Notes: generated by a model not told the origin, from the sequence alone. Positions 23,478 to 35,247 are shown, counted from the first letter of the stretch. The stretch is DNA of 64,000 nucleotides from Endomicrobium sp. (GCA_031262585.1 JAISHK010000007.1:1-64000), one strand, 5' to 3'. A program made the numbers and translations.

Positions 23478-23690
23478 CTACTGACAACAACATTTATTAT
23501 TACATTTATGTTCATCTTTTAGTGATGGTTGGCACGATTTGCTTTCTGAACATTTTAATGTTGCAAATTTAGAAAACTGTTTCGTCATATTTGTGCTTTT
23601 ACATTTTGGACACTTTAGTTTTTCATTGTTTGAAACAATAACTTCAAATTTTTCATTGCATTTTTTACATATAAATTCAAATAGTGGCAT
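23478..23690 (-). CDS. FmdB-type zinc-ribbon protein
   Basis: 70 residues. The N-terminus 'MPLFEFICKKCNEKFEV' with CxxC, followed by 'CPKCKS', is the FmdB/CxxC_CxxC putative regulatory zinc ribbon. The tail is rich in Cys (eight in all after residue 30, ending CNNKCCCQ), suggesting extra metal binding. The family's role is poorly defined. It lies 12 bases after the DEAD-box gene on the same strand. Confidence 0.8.
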   Translation of the reverse strand: MPLFEFICKKCNEKFEVIVSNNEKLKCPKCKSTNMTKQFSKFATLKCSESKSCQPSLKDEHKCNNKCCCQ

Positions 23691-23701
23691 AAATTTAATC
23701 C

Positions 23702-25372
23702 TTATTTCTTCGATATTAAAGACTGTCTAAATTTAAAATGTTTTACTTTTTTATTTGAAAGATAACTTGTTTTTTTAGCAATTTGAACAGATACTTTTTT
23801 CCCTTTAATATTACTTGAATGTAAAGCGGTTATTATTGTATTAACGTGTTCTTTTGGAACTTCAATAAATGAAAATGTATCTAGTATTTTAATGTTGCTT
23901 ATGGAATTTCCGCTTATTCCAGTTTCACTTACTATAGCTTCTACAAAATCTCCAGCTTTAACGCTATCTCTTTTTCCGATGTTTATGAATAATCTTACCA
24001 TATTCTGATTTTTTATTTTAATAACAGATTTATTGTTGTACATATTTGCAAAGATATCAACTTTTTGCTTTTGTTCTTTCCTTTCAGACGCAAACATCAT
24101 TTTTAATAAAGCTGCTGCTACATCTAAAGATGTAATTTCGTCTGAAATCAAGGGTTCTACTAGTCTTAAATATTTTTCTAAGTTTTTCTCTTTTAAAACT
24201 TTTTTTACTTTATTAATTATGATGATTGCTTTTGTATTTTCTACATCAACAAGAGAAGGAACGCATTCTCTTGTTATATTTGCTTTTGTATATTTTTGAA
24301 TATCCTTTAATTTATAAATATCTTTTCCTGAAACAAAACTATATGCTTTCCCTGTTTTTCCAGCTCTACCGGTTCTTCCTATTCTATGTACATAATCTTC
24401 ATCGTCTTTGGGAATATCGTAATTAAAAACCATATCTATGTTATCTACATCTATACCTCTCGCAGCGACATCTGTAGCTATAAGTATTTCTATTGAACAA
24501 CTTCTAAACTTCGTCATTACTCTGTCTCTTTGTGTTTGATTCATGTCGCCATGCAAAGAGTCTGCGGTATAGCCTCTTGCTTGTAAAGAGGATGTAACTT
24601 CATCAACTCTTTTTTTTGTATTGCAAAAAACTATAGATAATTTAGGATCATACATGTCTAAACATCTTGTTAATGCTTCTAATTTTTGATATTCTCTTAA
24701 ATCAAAATAATACTGTTCAATCAATGGGACAGTCAATTTTTCGCTTACAACTTTAATTATTTCAGGATTTCGTTGATATTTTTTTGTAAGAAACAAAAAT
24801 TCTTTTGGCATCGTTGCAGAAAAGAAAACAGTTTGTCTCTTTTCTGGCATACTTTTAAGTATTAACTCTATATCGTCCCTAAAACCCATATCAAGCATTT
24901 CGTCGGCTTCATCTAAAACTATAGTAGAAGCTGATGCAATACTTAATGTTTTATGTTTCAAGTGGTCTATAACTCTACCTGGAGTGCCTATCACAATTTG
25001 AGCATTTTTGGCCAAAGCGATAATTTGTCTTTGAATAGGTTGTCCACCATAAACGGGAACTATACTGATACCTTTTTTATATTTTGAGAAAAATTTCAAT
25101 TCTTCCGCAACCTGTATTGCAAGTTCTCTGGTTGGACATAAAATAATTGTTTGTACGATTTTATTTTCTATGTTAATTTTTTCTAAAATAGGAATACCAA
25201 ACGCAGCAGTCTTACCCGTCCCTGTTTGAGATTGGCCTATAATATCTTTGCCGGTCATCATTTTTGGTATTGCAAGACTTTGTATAGGAGTGGCTTTTTC
25301 AAAACCCAAATCTTCAACAGCTTTAACTATTTCTCTGGACAGATTTAATTCTGTAAATTTTAATGTTGTCAC
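23702..25372 (-). CDS. deaD: DEAD-box ATP-dependent RNA helicase (DeaD/CsdA type)
   Basis: Unwinds structured RNA, typically in ribosome assembly and mRNA turnover. The Q motif is near residues 24-31, Walker A 'QTGTGKT' at 49-55, 'DEAD' at 154-157, 'SAT' near 187 and 'HRIGRTGRAGK' near 330. After the two RecA-like domains, a helical segment (about 370-450) leads to a DbpA-type RNA-binding domain (about 457-535), then a basic tail. At 556 residues it resembles DeaD/CsdA rather than short RhlE. It heads the minus-strand run deaD, fmdB-like, membrane protein, mnmE. Confidence 0.93.
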   Translation of the reverse strand: MTTLKFTELNLSREIVKAVEDLGFEKATPIQSLAIPKMMTGKDIIGQSQTGTGKTAAFGIPILEKINIENKIVQTIILCPTRELAIQVAEELKFFSKYKKGISIVPVYGGQPIQRQIIALAKNAQIVIGTPGRVIDHLKHKTLSIASASTIVLDEADEMLDMGFRDDIELILKSMPEKRQTVFFSATMPKEFLFLTKKYQRNPEIIKVVSEKLTVPLIEQYYFDLREYQKLEALTRCLDMYDPKLSIVFCNTKKRVDEVTSSLQARGYTADSLHGDMNQTQRDRVMTKFRSCSIEILIATDVAARGIDVDNIDMVFNYDIPKDDEDYVHRIGRTGRAGKTGKAYSFVSGKDIYKLKDIQKYTKANITRECVPSLVDVENTKAIIIINKVKKVLKEKNLEKYLRLVEPLISDEITSLDVAAALLKMMFASERKEQKQKVDIFANMYNNKSVIKIKNQNMVRLFINIGKRDSVKAGDFVEAIVSETGISGNSISNIKILDTFSFIEVPKEHVNTIITALHSSNIKGKKVSVQIAKKTSYLSNKKVKHFKFRQSLISKK

Positions 25373-25512
25373 TATTTTTAATGTCCTTTTACAATATAAT
25401 GTCTACTTTAGTATCTGTATATAGGTACAACTTAAATTTAAAATAAACTTGTTATTCAGTTAATTTAATGATTGAATTTTTAAAATATTATACGAATGGT
25501 TTATAAAAAAGA

Positions 25513-25989
25513 TTATTCGATGTAATTCAATACATTTTCTACTTTTGTTAAATCTATATCTGTAAATGAACAACCGTCTTTTGTAAGTGGTACGAATTGC
25601 ATAATTATTTTTTTTTCTTCTAACATTTTAAATGCTTGATAACCTTCAAAAAAACAAGCAAGTCCTAATATGGCTTTAGGTTTTTGTTCTTTTATTATTT
25701 TTTCTACTATTCTTCCACCTTTTACAATATATAAGGCTTTATAGTTTAGCTTTTTTACAAGTTTATTTATGTAACTTATTTTACAACTATCACATTTAAC
25801 ACAGATGTAACAACCATCTTTTTCTGTAGCAGTGCAAACACTAGTGTTTCTCATGCAATGAGGAACAAAAACAAGACGCTTACAAAATGGAGTGTTTGCA
25901 AATTTTTTTGCATAAAGCTTATTCTGTTTATGAATAAAGACTTCATATGATTTTTTTTTGCTTTCTCGTAATAATTTACACAATCCCAT
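25513..25989 (-). CDS. DUF116 family protein
   Basis: Matches the DUF116 pattern: 'VFVPHCMRN..VC', then 'CYICVKCDSCKIS' (a Cys cluster probably binding a metal or Fe-S), a Rossmann-like 'KALYIVKGG' and 'KAILGLACFFEG'. Function is unknown; the family is seen near cofactor-synthesis genes in anaerobes. The frame opens at a TTG (26004), but ATG 25989, five codons in, is the likelier start; neither has a strong ribosome-binding site. It is 158 residues from the ATG. Confidence 0.85.
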   Translation of the reverse strand: MGLCKLLRESKKKSYEVFIHKQNKLYAKKFANTPFCKRLVFVPHCMRNTSVCTATEKDGCYICVKCDSCKISYINKLVKKLNYKALYIVKGGRIVEKIIKEQKPKAILGLACFFEGYQAFKMLEEKKIIMQFVPLTKDGCSFTDIDLTKVENVLNYIE

Positions 25990-26004
25990 AACGAATTTTA
26001 TCAA

Positions 26005-26490
26005 AAATTGATAAATAAAGCAAATAAAATGTTATTATTTTTTATTTAAATCTAGAGGGGAATTAATATAAACTGTAATTTGGTGTTACTAGTATAGAAA
26101 AATAAAACGTTTTTCATTAAATTTTAAAATTTGATGTAAAACAAGTTTTTACTTTGAAAAATTTTGACTGAGCAAGTCACAAATTTCTAGAAACTTATAT
26201 TTTATACAAAAAGTGGTAAAGAAAATTATTTTAGTCTATGTATTTATTTAAGATAGCTGTAAAAAGTAGTTTTAAATTTTTTTGAAACGTTTACCATCTA
26301 GTTTTTTAGATTGTTAAAGATTGTTTGAACAAAATTCAATGATTAGAAATGTATAAATAATATAATCAAAGTAATCAAAAGACTAATAGTTAAAAAGATT
26401 TTAACATACCAAAAAAGGATTTTCATTATTATTTATTATTTACATAATTTAAATTATAAAGATTTTATAAAATAAACACTTGATTGTTTT
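26005..26490. other. Gene-free AT-rich DNA
   Basis: No gene or clear relic can be read in these 490 bases. They sit between the divergent DUF116 gene and the relic sugar-gene cluster. Confidence 0.5.
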
Positions 26491-27015
26491 GTTTGTGAAA
26501 AGAGCGACTTTCTTTTTTTGAAGCGATTATGCATGATGATGGCTTTTAGTGACGAACAGTAGATATTATAAATGAATACGAAGAAAAATATTTCCAAAAT
26601 ACAATAATCTGTATACCAAATTTAGAATCAATAAAAAGATAATGTAATTGGAATATTTATATAAAGAGGTTGTTGATTTATCGTAAAATCAAAAGTAAAT
26701 GCTGTTGATTGTGCAAGTGGCAATTATTGAATAAATCATTTAAAACTTCAAAAGTAAGTTAATTTTCTAGAAAAGCATAAAGATTGTTCAATATGTTTTC
26801 ATGTCACAAAAATCTAGTATGAAAATAATGAGAAAGTGTCAAAGATATCTCCAATTGAAAACCAAAAATAATAAAATATATTTTAACATTCAAAGAATTT
26901 TTAAAGATAGATAATATAATAGAAACAAGTTATCCATCATTGGTGCTTCATAAACGAAGATATAGTAAAATTTGATAAAAATTTCCTTTATATAATTGGT
27001 CACAAAAAAACCATT
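26490..27015 (+). pseudogene. Decayed family-2 glycosyltransferase
   Basis: Across shifted frames the + strand keeps the landmarks of a GT-A family-2 enzyme: 'EAIMHDDGF' (from ...IIVHDDxSTD), 'VDIINEYEEKYFQN', a 'VDCASGNY' segment in place of CEGDDYW, 'LKLQK-VNFLEKHKDCSICFH', 'ENNEKVSKISPIEN' and 'PSLVLHKRRYS'. Such enzymes add sugars to surface polysaccharides. At least five stops or frameshifts interrupt it. It is followed by dead rmlA and rmlB, so the whole cluster was probably an O-antigen or capsule locus. Confidence 0.7.
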
Positions 27016-27199
27016 TTTAAAGATATTTTGCAATCTTGTTGTTAATATCAATGAAATAAAATCTTATTAATATTACTTTTTATGATGCTAATTGTGTCGG
27101 AGTAGTAAACTATAATTTATATGTTTTTGTGAAACTCAAAATAATTTGATTAAAGACACAATAGGTTATGTGATTGTGTCAGGTTATAAAAAGAATAGT

Positions 27200-27950
27200 T
27201 TTTGTAGATGGAATAGAAGTCGCTATTTTACTACTTTTTTTGTGTATTACCAACAAACTAATACTTGTTTATGGTGAATCTGTGCTTTGTTATTTATATC
27301 TGTGCTAGTGTGTGGTTAGTAAAGAGGTATAAGTGATATATTTGTAATTTCTACGTTTAGAAATATGCTGTCTTATATTATAAACGTATTTTTGAAAATG
27401 GTTTTAATTTATAACTAAATATGAGTTTTATGGAGTAAGAAGTTCATAGAATAAATAGTTTGAACTTTTGTTTTATATGAAAAATTTGTAGGTAATGATT
27501 CAGTATGTCTTATTTTAGAATACAATATTTTATGACGATAACATGAAGTTGTTATTAAAATCAGTTAAACTTAAAACTGGATTAAAAAATTTACTTATTA
27601 TGTAAAGAATCTACAACACTACGGAATAGTTCAGATGAATGAGTGTAACAAAAGGTATCCTCCTATGGACGCAAAATTAGATTTAGTTGTTATAGATCTG
27701 TGTTTTTAGGATAATACTTGTTATAGAAGTAGTCAAAAATGTGAAGTCTTCTAGAGGAAAACTAAAAAAGTTGATGTTGATTTTCTTACTTACGCAAGAG
27801 AAATTAGTGATAAATATACTTAACGTAACTGTGTGGTTTGAAGTGGAAATATTTGATAGATTTAATCAAAGTTCAATTTTAAGACATAAAGAAAACCTGT
27901 TTAGAGAAAATGCTTTTGGTAATAGTTGGATTACTAAAAATACATTGTAA
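27200..27950 (+). pseudogene. rmlA: Decayed rmlA (glucose-1-phosphate thymidylyltransferase)
   Basis: RmlA makes dTDP-glucose from glucose-1-phosphate and dTTP. Surviving pieces in family order are 'SDIFVISTFRNM' (RDILIISTPRD), 'EKFVGNDSVCLILEYNIL' (EKFIGNDSVCLILGDNIF), 'LLLKSVKLKTG' and 'HYGIVQMNE' (RYGVVEFDE). The 69-codon open piece at 27741-27950 corresponds to the C-terminus (KLVINILNVTVWFEVEIFD for KLNVEVLGRGFAWLDTG; FRENAFGNSWI for CLEEIAYRNGWI). Catalytic residues are lost and frames shift repeatedly. Directly followed by rmlB. Confidence 0.85.
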
Positions 27951-28067
27951 TATCTATAACTGAAAAGATCAAAGATATCGCTTACAGAAGATGTTTGTTT
28001 GATATTGTTTAATTGAATTATGTTATGAATGTGTAAGCAAATTTTTAAATATTAAAAAACTATTTAA

Positions 28068-28745
28068 GTGATAACTGGAGCAGGTTTTGTAGACAATATT
28101 TTATATTGTCTGAAATTGCAAAAATTATTGGCTTAAAGAATCTTTAAATATAAAGAATAATGTAGAATTGTAGATTCACCATGTTTCACGTGATGCAGCA
28201 GTGTACGGATCTTTGGTGTGAAATAAAGCGCTTTTTAAGGAAATTACTTTGTACGTTCTAAACTTTCTATATTTTGGTTAGAAAGCATTAAGTAATTTTC
28301 TTGCTAAAACTTATTTTGTATATATGAACTTAATTTACGACAAGTAATAGTTGCAAATAATTATGATCGTCGTAGTCAGCATATATTATAAGAAAGACGT
28401 TGAATAAAGGATCAATATTTTTATATATGGTGATGAAAAATATAGGTGATTGATTTTATGTTTTAGACCATTGCAAAGATTTAGATTTGATTTTCACAAT
28501 GAAAAACTGAAGAAACTAATAATATAAGTGATGAAAACTAAAAAATATGTAATATGAGATATTTTAGATAAATTAAAAATATTAAAATGCAAAAGTTATA
28601 ATAATTTTATAACCTTGTTAAAGGTAAACACTGTTATGATATGCGTTACGCGATTAATGTAACAAAAATAGAAAGAAAATTTGGTTGAAATGTTCAAAAA
28701 ATGTTTGGTTTAGTATAGAAAAACAGTTAAGTTTTATAAACATAA
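28068..28745 (+). pseudogene. rmlB: Decayed rmlB (dTDP-glucose 4,6-dehydratase)
   Basis: RmlB converts dTDP-glucose to the 4-keto-6-deoxy sugar. Seen in order: the NAD-binding start 'VITGAGFV' (28068), a deletion of roughly 90 codons, 'IHHVSRDAAVYGSL' (family HHVSTDEVYGSL), 'KALSNFLAKTYFVYMNL' (KASSDHLVRAYHRTYGL), 'VANNYDRR' (CSNNYGPRQ), 'IYGDEKYR' then 'DHCKDLDLIF' (YVEDHCRALDLVL), and the C-terminal 'VKGKHCYDMRYAINVTKIE' (VKDRPGHDRRYAIDATKI). Stops and frameshifts are numerous. Together with rmlA this shows a lost dTDP-rhamnose-type pathway. Confidence 0.88.
28182..28197. other. parS-like 16-mer inside the rmlB relic
   Basis: The bases TGTTTCACGTGATGCA match the ParB target TGTTTCACGTGAAACA at 14 of 16 positions, including the central palindrome. 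The site lies about 22.6 kb from the proposed origin, within the usual parS range. It falls in the relic codons for 'HVSRDA', so it may have arisen by chance mutation. With parB dead it would have no local partner. Confidence 0.3.
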
Positions 28746-28822
28746 CTTGTAAAATCTACATATTATTCAATACGATTAATTATATTATTATAATAGTTTA
28801 TTTTATGCTTTTTTAAATACTA

Positions 28823-28917
28823 AATATCCAATATATTGGAAAATAATATAAAATTGACATATGATTATCTATTTGATATTAGTAATATTATAAATATAGT
28901 AAAAGGTTATATTGTAA
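28823..28917 (+). repeat. Diverged copy of the promoter region at 21-106
   Basis: Over the first part, about 38 of 46 aligned bases match 21-66 with one 2-base gap, including 17 of 18 across the TTGACA -35 region. A second block at 28892-28917 matches 81-106 (shared core GTAAAA.GTTATATT.TAAT). The -10 is degraded here (TATTAG). It looks like the remains of a duplicated promoter, perhaps of a lost paralogue of the lipoprotein gene. The short open frame 28836-29075 overlaps it and is not considered a gene. Confidence 0.5.
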
Positions 28918-30420
28918 TATTATATAAAGAAGTAAAATACGATATATTTAATAGAAAACTTTCAGCAAAATTAACTCTAATAAGATTATTGAGGTGTGTT
29001 TTTCGTATATTTAAAATAAACCATGGCAAGCAGTGGGCCGTTTTGTCAAAAATACGAATAAAGGTAGCCCATTAATTTTAGTCTTGATGCGATAACAAAT
29101 TTTTGAAGTTATTATCTAAAAATAGATTAGTATAATAAATGTAGTACAATTAAATCGAATTTATTTCAGTATTTTAAAATATCTGTAATATGAAAATCGT
29201 ATTAATGTTTATAATGCTTGTGGGTATATCTTTTAACGAGGGATGTAAATTATTTACAAGATCGAAATTAGCAAACGCTCTTGTAGGCAGATGATGTCGA
29301 TATTAACATTATTATCTTATTCAGTCTTTGAATATAAACAAACTGATGTAAATTTTATAGAGAAGTTTACACTGGAAGATTGTTTTATAAATATATCAAT
29401 GTTGTGATTTATTATAACTATTGTAAATACCACATATACAGACAGATATTGCATTAAATAAGAAAGTGGAAGTCTTAGTTTGTATAATTGTTTTACAAAT
29501 GGATATTTAAATTTTGAGTAATATTCGCGTGCCTGGATTTTGTATTTATTTTCTTTGTTTTCGCATGTGGTTGGATCTTATCAATAATGTTAATGTAATG
29601 AAAAGGCATTTGAGTTGCTGTTTGTAATCGTTACAAAGCATCTGTTATAAATACTTTTATTGTTTTCGAAATCAAACGTTGAGGAGACAAATAAACTAAA
29701 TGAGTTATTTGTTAAGTCTATGGAATTATATTTGTGATATAAATTTGTATGTCATGTAATAACACATAGAGATATTAAAGATAGTTACAATAATAATCGC
29801 ATAGTCTTTTTGGTGTGTTTTTAAAATTTTATCCAATTGAAATAAAAGCAAAAGATTGATTTTGTGTTGAAAAATGTAAATGAATATATAATGACCTAGA
29901 AGTTAAAGTTGATATTGTTTTGTTTGATAAAGATTTTAAGAATATGCAAAAATTGATCAAAATTGTAGATAATAAATTTAAATAAAGAAGAATAATTATT
30001 TGCGCAAAAGGAAGATATTTGGGCATTTCAGTGTGTTGTTTATAGGATTAAATAATAAAATATATTTAGCTTAAACTATGCTTTAATACAAAATGTAAAA
30101 AGTTAATTATAAATATGCTAATAGAATGTAAAATATTTTTGCTAATTACAACGATCGATATGTTTATAAAACAAACATTTGTTTTATCCTCGTTATCTTT
30201 AAAATTCTATAATATTAATTCCCCTTTTGTGAACTCTATTCCAAATGGTAAAAGTTCAGATATGAAAAGAATGAAGATATAATATTTATACAAAAATTAA
30301 AAAATCAGTTAAGAATATAGGTTACTGTTTAAAATGGTATATAATACGACTCATCCTATTTTAGTTTTGTAATCTATTAAAGAATTAGTTAATGGGATAA
30401 CGTAACGATTAAGATCAAAT
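28918..30420. other. Gene-free DNA upstream of dnaE
   Basis: No intact gene in 1.5 kb. Isolated protein-like stretches with stops occur on the + strand (e.g. 29215-29285), but no family could be assigned. A TATAAT at 30340-30345 lies 90 bases before dnaE and could be its -10 box; no matching -35 is evident. Confidence 0.45.
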
Positions 30421-30434
30421 AACAGGTGTTTTTT

Positions 30435-33400
30435 ATGAGTGCAGAATTTGTACATTTACATAATCATACTGAATATTCACTTCTTGATGGAGCATGTAGA
30501 CTTACAGACGATAAAGGCAATCCAGGTGAATTGTTTAACTTAATAGCTAAAAAATATAAAATGAGTGCTCTTGCTATAACTGATCACGGTAATATGTATG
30601 GTGCTATTGAATTTTATTTAATGGCAAAGCAGGTTAATATAAAACCAATTGTAGGTTGTGAAGTATATGTTGCTCTAAAATCGCGTTTTGATAAAAATAC
30701 AGATAAAGTTGAAAGTTATAAAAATTACAATCATTTAACTTTGTTGGCGAAAGATTTTGAAGGGTATAAAAATCTTATGCGTATAGTAAGTGTAGGATTT
30801 ACTGAAGGGTTTTATTATAAACCACGTGTGGATAAAGATACTTTAAGAAAATACAATAACGGCATAATTGCTCTTTCAGGTTGCCTTGCTGGAGAAGTTG
30901 CGTCTGCTTTAGCTAAGGGTAATACTGAAAAAGCATATAAGGTTGCTGTAGAATATAACGATATTTTTGGCAAGGGCAATTTTTATATAGAAATTATGGA
31001 CAATGGCCTGGAAGCTCAACATAAGATAATTCCTGGTTTTATTAATTTATCAAAAAGAACAGGTATTCCACTTGTGGCAACTAATGATTGTCATTTTTTA
31101 ACAAGAGAAGATTATGCAATTCATGATATTTTACTTTGTATTGGCACTAATAAAATGTTAAATGATCCTAAAAGATTACGTTTTAATTCAGATACTTTTT
31201 ACTATCGTAGTGCAGATGATATGGCACAAACATTTTCTTACGTACCGGAAGCTATAAAAAATACTTTAGAAATTGCTGAAAAGACAAATCTTAAAATAAA
31301 TATGAATAAATTACTTTTGCCACAATTTCCAGTACCAAAGGGATATAAATCTGATTCTGAATATCTTGAAACTCTTTGTCGTCAAGGACTTTTAAATAGA
31401 TATGGACTTGTAAAACAAGAACAAGAGGTAAGGTTAAAGTATGAACTTTCTATTATTGATAGAATGGGATTTGCTTCGTATTTTTTAATAGTGGCGGATT
31501 TTATAAAATATGCCAAGGAACGTGGTATTCCGGTAGGACCTGGTAGAGGTTCGGGTGCTGGCTCTATAGTAGCCTATACTTTAGGAATAACTGACATTTG
31601 TCCTATAAAATATGATTTATTGTTTGAGAGATTTTTGAATCCAGACAGACGTTCAATGCCAGACTTAGACATAGATTTTGCGGATTCTGGTAGAGATGAA
31701 GTTATAAAATATGTGCGTAAAAAATATGGCGAGGAAAAATGTGCTCAAATTATAACGTTTGGCTCAATGCAAGCCAGACTTGTTATAAAAGATGTGGCAA
31801 GGGTTATGGGCTTTACGCCTGTTCAATCAAACAATATTACTAAACTTGTTCCTCAAAATGCAAGTATTGCAGAGGCTTTAAAGACTTCGCATGATTTATC
31901 TAAATTTGTTGAAACTGATGAAAATATAGCAAAACTTATATCTGTTTCACAAAAACTTGAAGGACTGAAAAGACACACAGGTATACACGCAGCAGGTATG
32001 GTTATAGCGAATGAGGAAATTACAAATTTTTCTCCCTTATCAAAAGGTTCAAAAGATATTGTAACAACTCAGTATGATGGCGGGGCATTATCACAGCTTG
32101 GTCTTTTAAAAATTGATTTTTTAGGTTTAAGAACACTTACTATTATTGATGATTGTGTTAAATTTATACGCAAGAATGATCTTGATTTTAATTTGGACAA
32201 GATTCTTTTAAATGATAAAAAAACTTATAAATTTTTAGCGCAAGCAAAAACAATGGGGGTATTCCAGCTTGAAAGCAGAGGAATTCGTGATTTAATAAGA
32301 AAATTACAACCGAGTTCTATAGATGATATAATAGCTTTAATTGCTTTATACCGTCCGGGACCTATGGGATCGGGAATGTTAGATGATTTTGTAGATCGTA
32401 AACATGGTAGAACAAAAATAGTTTATAATCATCCTTTAGAGGAGTCTATATTAAAGAATACTTATGGCGTTATTTTATATCAAGAACAAGTGATGAAAAT
32501 GTCTGTTACTCTTGCAGGTTTTACGCCAGGTGAAGCAGATAGTTTGCGTAAAGCAATGAGCAAAAAGATTCCAGAAGATATTGAAGAGCAAAGAGGGAAA
32601 TTTATAAATGGTGCAATGGAAAAAGGCATTAATAAAATAGTGTCAGAAAAAATATTTAATAATATTGTGGCTTTTGCAGGATATGGTTTTAATAAATCTC
32701 ATTCTGCAGCTTATGGTATGATTTCTTATAAAACAGCATATTTAAAAGCCAATTATCCCTTAGAGTATTTAACAGCATTACTTAATAGTGAAATAGGCCG
32801 TTCAGCAGTAAAGGATAATGAAGAAAGTAAACTTGTAATGTATATGGATGATGCAAATAATTTTGACATTAAGATATTGCCACCTGATGTTCAATATTCT
32901 GATGGAAAATTTAAAATAGAAGGGAATAGTATAAGATTTGGACTTCTTGCTATTAAAAATGTTGGAGAAGGTTTTACTGATTCTATAGAAAATGCAAGAA
33001 GAATGAATGAGGGATTAAAAGAATTTAAAGATTGGGATAATTTTTTACAAATGATTGATTTAAAAAGTACAAATAAAAAAGCAATAGAAAGTCTTGTAAA
33101 AGCTGGAGCGTTTGACTCCTTTGGTGAAAATAAATGTGCGATAAGATCCAAATTGCTTGCAAATATTGACAATTCCGTTGATAAAGCTGTAAAAATAAAA
33201 CAAGACAAATCTTCTGCCCAATGTCTTCTTTTTGATAGTGCTGAAATCATTACGATGAGTTTATCATTGCGAGACGTAGCACCTTTAAAAGAGTTTGAGA
33301 TATTGCAATTTGAAAAAGAAGTTTTAGGTTTTTATTTTTCGGGACATCCTTTAATATCCATAAAAAAAGATCTCGTTGCTTATTCTAATTATAGATTGGA

Positions 33401-33959
33401 TAATTTACCTAAAGTCAAAAAAAATGTTGATTTTAAGACAGCTCAAATTGTTCGTGTAGCTGGTATGATAACATCTATAAAAAAACTTATATCTAAAATG
33501 AAAAAAGAACCTTATGCAAGATTTAAACTGGAAGATTTAAATGCTAGTGTTGATGTTATATTGTTTCCAAAAAAATTTGAAAAGTTTAACAAATATCTTA
33601 CTATTAATAATATTGTTGTAATAAAAGGTGGATTAATATGTCAGCAGGGAGAATCTGAGATAATAGTTGATGAAATTATGACAATAGATGAAGCTAAAAA
33701 GGAATTCCCGACGAATTCTGGTAAAATACACATAAAGTTTCCAACTACGAGATATGACAATAGTTTAGTTGAAAATCTTAAAAAAATTTTTTATAAATAT
33801 AAAGGGAAAAATAGAGTTTATCTTATTTTAGAAGATCCTATACATGGAAATTTTTCTATTGAGACAGAATTTTTATCCGATTATTCAGATAAATTTATAT
33901 ACGATGTTGATGAAGTTGTAGGCTTTAAAGATTCTGTGAAATTACAATACTCAATATGA
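30435..33959 (+). CDS. dnaE: DNA polymerase III alpha subunit
   Basis: This is the replicative polymerase. The N-terminal PHP domain begins '[17 protein letters not shown]'. The palm carries '[14 protein letters not shown]' near 373 and the catalytic 'PDLDIDF' near 409-415. Helix-hairpin-helix and OB-fold regions follow. Length (1,174) matches DnaE1 of E. coli (1,160). I place the start at ATG 30435 after AGGTG; the frame also opens at a GTG nine bases earlier that is part of that site. serS follows 13 bases after the stop, so the two are probably co-transcribed. Confidence 0.97.
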   Translation: MSAEFVHLHNHTEYSLLDGACRLTDDKGNPGELFNLIAKKYKMSALAITDHGNMYGAIEFYLMAKQVNIKPIVGCEVYVALKSRFDKNTDKVESYKNYNHLTLLAKDFEGYKNLMRIVSVGFTEGFYYKPRVDKDTLRKYNNGIIALSGCLAGEVASALAKGNTEKAYKVAVEYNDIFGKGNFYIEIMDNGLEAQHKIIPGFINLSKRTGIPLVATNDCHFLTREDYAIHDILLCIGTNKMLNDPKRLRFNSDTFYYRSADDMAQTFSYVPEAIKNTLEIAEKTNLKINMNKLLLPQFPVPKGYKSDSEYLETLCRQGLLNRYGLVKQEQEVRLKYELSIIDRMGFASYFLIVADFIKYAKERGIPVGPGRGSGAGSIVAYTLGITDICPIKYDLLFERFLNPDRRSMPDLDIDFADSGRDEVIKYVRKKYGEEKCAQIITFGSMQARLVIKDVARVMGFTPVQSNNITKLVPQNASIAEALKTSHDLSKFVETDENIAKLISVSQKLEGLKRHTGIHAAGMVIANEEITNFSPLSKGSKDIVTTQYDGGALSQLGLLKIDFLGLRTLTIIDDCVKFIRKNDLDFNLDKILLNDKKTYKFLAQAKTMGVFQLESRGIRDLIRKLQPSSIDDIIALIALYRPGPMGSGMLDDFVDRKHGRTKIVYNHPLEESILKNTYGVILYQEQVMKMSVTLAGFTPGEADSLRKAMSKKIPEDIEEQRGKFINGAMEKGINKIVSEKIFNNIVAFAGYGFNKSHSAAYGMISYKTAYLKANYPLEYLTALLNSEIGRSAVKDNEESKLVMYMDDANNFDIKILPPDVQYSDGKFKIEGNSIRFGLLAIKNVGEGFTDSIENARRMNEGLKEFKDWDNFLQMIDLKSTNKKAIESLVKAGAFDSFGENKCAIRSKLLANIDNSVDKAVKIKQDKSSAQCLLFDSAEIITMSLSLRDVAPLKEFEILQFEKEVLGFYFSGHPLISIKKDLVAYSNYRLDNLPKVKKNVDFKTAQIVRVAGMITSIKKLISKMKKEPYARFKLEDLNASVDVILFPKKFEKFNKYLTINNIVVIKGGLICQQGESEIIVDEIMTIDEAKKEFPTNSGKIHIKFPTTRYDNSLVENLKKIFYKYKGKNRVYLILEDPIHGNFSIETEFLSDYSDKFIYDVDEVVGFKDSVKLQYSI

Positions 33960-33972
33960 TATAGGAGAAAAA

Positions 33973-35247
33973 ATGTTAGATATTAAAGTTATTAGGAAAA
34001 ATGTTGATGTTGTAAAACAAGCGATGATTAATAGAAATAAAAGAAAGGTCGATTTTGATCAACTTTTAAAATGGGACGATGAGCGAAAATTTATAATAAA
34101 TGAAATTGAAAAATTAAGAATTAGAAGAAATAAGGAATCTGAAAAAGTAGGTAGACTTAAGATGGAGGGCAAAGAATATTCATCAGATTTGCTTTCTGCA
34201 ATAAATGAAATGAGAAATACCATTCAAAAGCAAGAAAAACAGTTGCTTATTACAGAAAATAAAATAAGAAACTTTCTTCTTAATCTTCCTAATATTCCGG
34301 ATGAAAGTGTGCCAATTGGCAAAGATGAAAAAAGCAATAAAATTATAAGATTTGTAGGAAATCCCAGAAAGTTTTCTTTTAAGCCTAATCATCATTTTGA
34401 AATAGGAGAAAGATTAGGTATTCTTGATTTTACGATAGCATCAAAAATTTCAGGTTCGCGATTTGTAGTTTTAAAAAACGAAGGATGTGCTCTGGAAAGA
34501 GCCATAATTTCTTTTTTTCTTGATGTTCATAAAGGAAGAGGATATAAAGAAATAATGACGCCTTATCTTGTAAATCGTACTTCAATGGTTGGTACAGGTC
34601 AACTCCCTAAATTTGAAGAAGAAGTTTTTAAATGTGCTAATGATGATTTATATTTGATATCAACTGCTGAAATTCCTATAACAAATATTTATAGAGATAG
34701 TATTTTAGATGAATCTTTACTGCCACAAAAAATAGTTTCTTTTTCAGCTTGTTTTAGAAGAGAAGCTGGTTCTTATGGTAGAGATGCAAAAGGACTTATA
34801 AGAAATCATCAATTTAATAAAATTGAACTTGTAAAATTTGTTGCCCCTAAAACTTCAGATGAAGAATTAGAAGTTTTAATTTTAGAAGTTGGCAGTGTTT
34901 TAGAACTTTTAGAACTTCCTTATAGAGTAGTGCTTTTGTCAACTGGTGATATGGGTTTTTCGTCAGCTAAAACTTATGATCTTGAAGTGTGGTTTAGTGG
35001 AGTTTCTATGTATAAAGAAATTTCATCATGCTCAAACTTTAAAGATTTTCAAGCGAGAAGAATGAACATAAAGGTGAAATATAAGGATAAAAGGAAAGAA
35101 CTTTTGCATACGCTAAATGGTTCAGGATTAGCAGTTGGTAGAACTTTTGCAGCAATACTTGAAAATTACCAACAAGAGGATGGTTCCGTAGTTATTCCAA
35201 AAGTACTGCGTAAATACACAGGATTTGATATTATAAAATCCTGTTAA
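33973..35247 (+). CDS. serS: Seryl-tRNA synthetase
   Basis: Class II synthetase charging tRNA-Ser. A coiled-coil arm fills roughly residues 25-105 (Lys/Glu-rich). The core has motif 2 '[28 protein letters not shown]' (near 258-285, given here only in part: [15 protein letters not shown]) and motif 3 '[18 protein letters not shown]' near 387-404. Length 424 is typical. AGGAG lies six bases before ATG 33973. A stem-loop follows the stop. Confidence 0.97.
   Translation: MLDIKVIRKNVDVVKQAMINRNKRKVDFDQLLKWDDERKFIINEIEKLRIRRNKESEKVGRLKMEGKEYSSDLLSAINEMRNTIQKQEKQLLITENKIRNFLLNLPNIPDESVPIGKDEKSNKIIRFVGNPRKFSFKPNHHFEIGERLGILDFTIASKISGSRFVVLKNEGCALERAIISFFLDVHKGRGYKEIMTPYLVNRTSMVGTGQLPKFEEEVFKCANDDLYLISTAEIPITNIYRDSILDESLLPQKIVSFSACFRREAGSYGRDAKGLIRNHQFNKIELVKFVAPKTSDEELEVLILEVGSVLELLELPYRVVLLSTGDMGFSSAKTYDLEVWFSGVSMYKEISSCSNFKDFQARRMNIKVKYKDKRKELLHTLNGSGLAVGRTFAAILENYQQEDGSVVIPKVLRKYTGFDIIKSC

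Noticed and set aside
27741-27950. 69-codon + strand frame as a separate small gene
   Set aside because: It aligns with the C-terminus of RmlA and is one surviving piece of that pseudogene.
28836-29075. 79-codon + strand open frame starting with TTG
   Set aside because: It begins inside the duplicated promoter DNA, has no ribosome-binding site and no recognisable domain.
30342-30353. Twelve bases identical to the start of the T7 phage promoter (TAATACGACTCA) upstream of dnaE
   Set aside because: The downstream half of the consensus is absent and no phage gene is nearby. The overlapping TATAAT makes an ordinary bacterial -10 more likely.
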